From Streptococcus sp. HSISM1 (GTDB lineage: Bacteria; Bacillota; Bacilli; Lactobacillales; Streptococcaceae): a stretch of DNA of 48,036 nt. This document shows positions 47,190 to 48,036 of the stretch, piece by piece. How positions within the stretch are numbered: the first letter of the stretch is position 1; every line of letters begins with the position of its first letter. The translations under genes were made by a program, and so were the position numbers. The stretch covers positions 1,047,114-1,095,149 of the forward strand of contig NZ_CM002128.1 of assembly GCF_000448565.1 (NCBI RefSeq). The letters run 5' to 3'. The notes below the pieces were generated by a model. The model worked only from the letters and a program-made list of their open reading frames with translations, did not search any database and was not told the origin of the DNA.

Positions 47190-47777
47190 TTATTTATATA
47201 CGGTATACAAAATCCAATTGCGATTCTGTTTTTCCTCAATTTTTGAAAAACCAATACTTGTTAGTAACTGACTAAATTCATGACTTGTACGATAATCTGT
47301 CATATGATAATGTATTTTTTCTTTTTCAGAAGCAATTATCAAAGTAGAATTGCTGGACATGACTCTATAAACTTCTTGAAAACTCTTTTTTATATCCTTC
47401 CAAAAAATATGGGTCTGAATAGCAAATATTCTATCAAAATAGTTATTTTGATAAGGCATATTCTCCACATTTCCAATCTTAAGTTGGACACTACCTTTTC
47501 TTATGGAATCTGAATGAACACGTTGGGCAGTTCTATATGATTCCTTAGAAATATCAATACCATGAATCTCAAGATTTTTATTTAAAGCAAGAAGGTTCTT
47601 GATAGTACTCCCGCCACCGTAACCAATTTCTAAAATTCTATAATTATCTGAAATAGTAGTCTGTTTAATCGCCCAAAGACTAAGTTTTTTAAAATAGAAT
47701 GACCATATTTTTGTGATGACTCTACCAATAAGACCACTAGGTTTTTGAGACTGCTTAATAAGAAATTCAGTTAACAT
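47190..47777 (-). CDS. Class I SAM-dependent methyltransferase
   Basis: This 195-residue protein has the SAM-binding motif I ILEIGYGGGSTIKNLL (about residues 49-64), motif II acidic residue in EIHGIDISKESYRTA, and the post-motif NYFDRIFAIQT. It resembles UbiE/COQ5-type small-molecule methyltransferases; the substrate is unknown. ATG 47777 follows GAGGGAAG. It is divergent from a TetR regulator, with a large palindrome over its -10, so it is probably under TetR control. AT-rich compared with the neighbouring glycolipid genes. Confidence 0.85.
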   Translation of the reverse strand: MLTEFLIKQSQKPSGLIGRVITKIWSFYFKKLSLWAIKQTTISDNYRILEIGYGGGSTIKNLLALNKNLEIHGIDISKESYRTAQRVHSDSIRKGSVQLKIGNVENMPYQNNYFDRIFAIQTHIFWKDIKKSFQEVYRVMSSNSTLIIASEKEKIHYHMTDYRTSHEFSQLLTSIGFSKIEEKQNRNWILYTVYK

Positions 47778-47796
47778 TAAATATCTTCCCTCAATT

Positions 47797-47836
47797 ATTA
47801 TAAGTTTGAAATATCATTAATTATATTTCAAACTTA
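47797..47836. promoter_or_regulatory. 28-bp palindrome between methyltransferase and TetR genes (candidate operator)
   Basis: TAAGTTTGAAATAT (47801-47814) and its exact complement (47823-47836) are separated by 8 bases. The left arm overlaps the methyltransferase -10 (minus-strand TATAAT, 47797-47802). A related half-site, AAATTTCAAAGTT, lies near 47890-47902 beside the extended -10 of the TetR gene (TGCTATAAT, 47902-47910). The geometry suits repression by the TetR protein. Confidence 0.7.
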
Positions 47837-47933
47837 ATTGTATTGTAAATATCAGATATCGTCAAGAATTAATGAAATAATCTGAGATAAATTTCAAAGT
47901 TGTGCTATAATTGATATCAAATGGAGTGTTCAA

Positions 47934-48036
47934 ATGAATCAATATCAAAAAACAACAGAAAAAAAGAAGCAAGCTATTATTCAGTCTGCTCTTTCTTTAT
48001 TTAAAGAAAAAGGGTTTAAAGAAACAAGTATACAAT
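47934..48036 (+). CDS. TetR/AcrR family regulator (N-terminal part, cut by the window edge)
   Basis: ATG 47934 follows GGAG (47923-47926). The 34 visible codons (MNQYQKTTEKKKQ, then AIIQSALSLFKEKGFKETSIQ) match the first helices of a TetR DNA-binding domain, including A-x-x-L-F-x-E-K-G-F. The effector domain lies outside the window. Divergence from the methyltransferase and the shared palindrome suggest that it controls that gene. Confidence 0.85.
   Translation, partial: MNQYQKTTEKKKQAIIQSALSLFKEKGFKETSIQ

Overview
The window is chromosomal DNA of a streptococcus, most likely of the sanguinis/parasanguinis/mitis type. This rests on the VicRKX system with the SMC-RNase III pair, hprK-lgt, a MacAB-like ABC efflux operon beside glutathione reductase, a paired U32-peptidase locus, a pair of glycolipid glycosyltransferases, a threonine T-box upstream of thrS, and several streptococcal proteins of unknown function. 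Genes are dense, promoters are sigma-70 type (often extended -10), and intrinsic terminators are frequent. I see no rRNA, tRNA, CRISPR array, insertion sequence or prophage. Species assignment is inference only.

Layout. 1-2.3 kb: end of an unknown gene, a broken phosphoglycerate-mutase-like gene and lysS. 2.5-7.3 kb: three-gene MacAB-like efflux operon divergent from gor. 7.3-9.3 kb: a 175-bp repeat, then a cyclase-family hydrolase with a MetE-like methyltransferase behind a MET-box-like site. 9.5-10.1 kb: YdbC (PC4-like) divergent from a small broken gene. 10.1-12.5 kb: AT-rich insert with an HxlR regulator and a drug-efflux MFS, bracketed by a 22-bp direct repeat. 12.5-18.1 kb: two U32 (TrhP-like) proteins, a DUF3270 protein, a second copy of the 175-bp repeat, and hprK-lgt-DUF948-YtxH. 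18.3-21.6 kb: tex, sprT, pspC and a membrane protein. 21.7-25.3 kb: small charged protein, UPF0718 permease and TIGR03943 protein, then zwf. 25.4-32.9 kb: rnc-smc-HAD-HAD-ftsY. 32.9-37.4 kb: accessory island of small membrane proteins, including a DUF443 (immunity-like) protein. 37.5-40.3 kb: vicRKX. 40.3-42.5 kb: third repeat copy, a remnant of a second thrS 3' end, and a DUF389 protein. 42.5-44.7 kb: thrS with its T-box. 44.8-47.1 kb: two glycolipid glycosyltransferases. 47.2-48.0 kb: methyltransferase divergent from a TetR regulator over a large palindrome.

The most pervasive oddity is that twelve genes, including smc, ftsY and tex, are each broken by what reads as one missing base, nearly always in a short homopolymer. 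Adding one base restores the full family-length frame in every case. This looks like a systematic base-undercalling artefact rather than real decay, so these genes should be treated as probably intact in the organism.

The best candidates for new biology are: (i) the 175-bp structured repeat with inverted ends, three hairpins and a built-in terminator, found behind genes in their own orientation; (ii) several genes whose -10 box lies 6-7 bases before the start codon, suggesting leaderless mRNAs; (iii) the HxlR/MFS insert between duplicated terminators; (iv) the orphan immunity-like island between vicX and rnc; and (v) the DUF389 segment next to a duplicated thrS 3' end.
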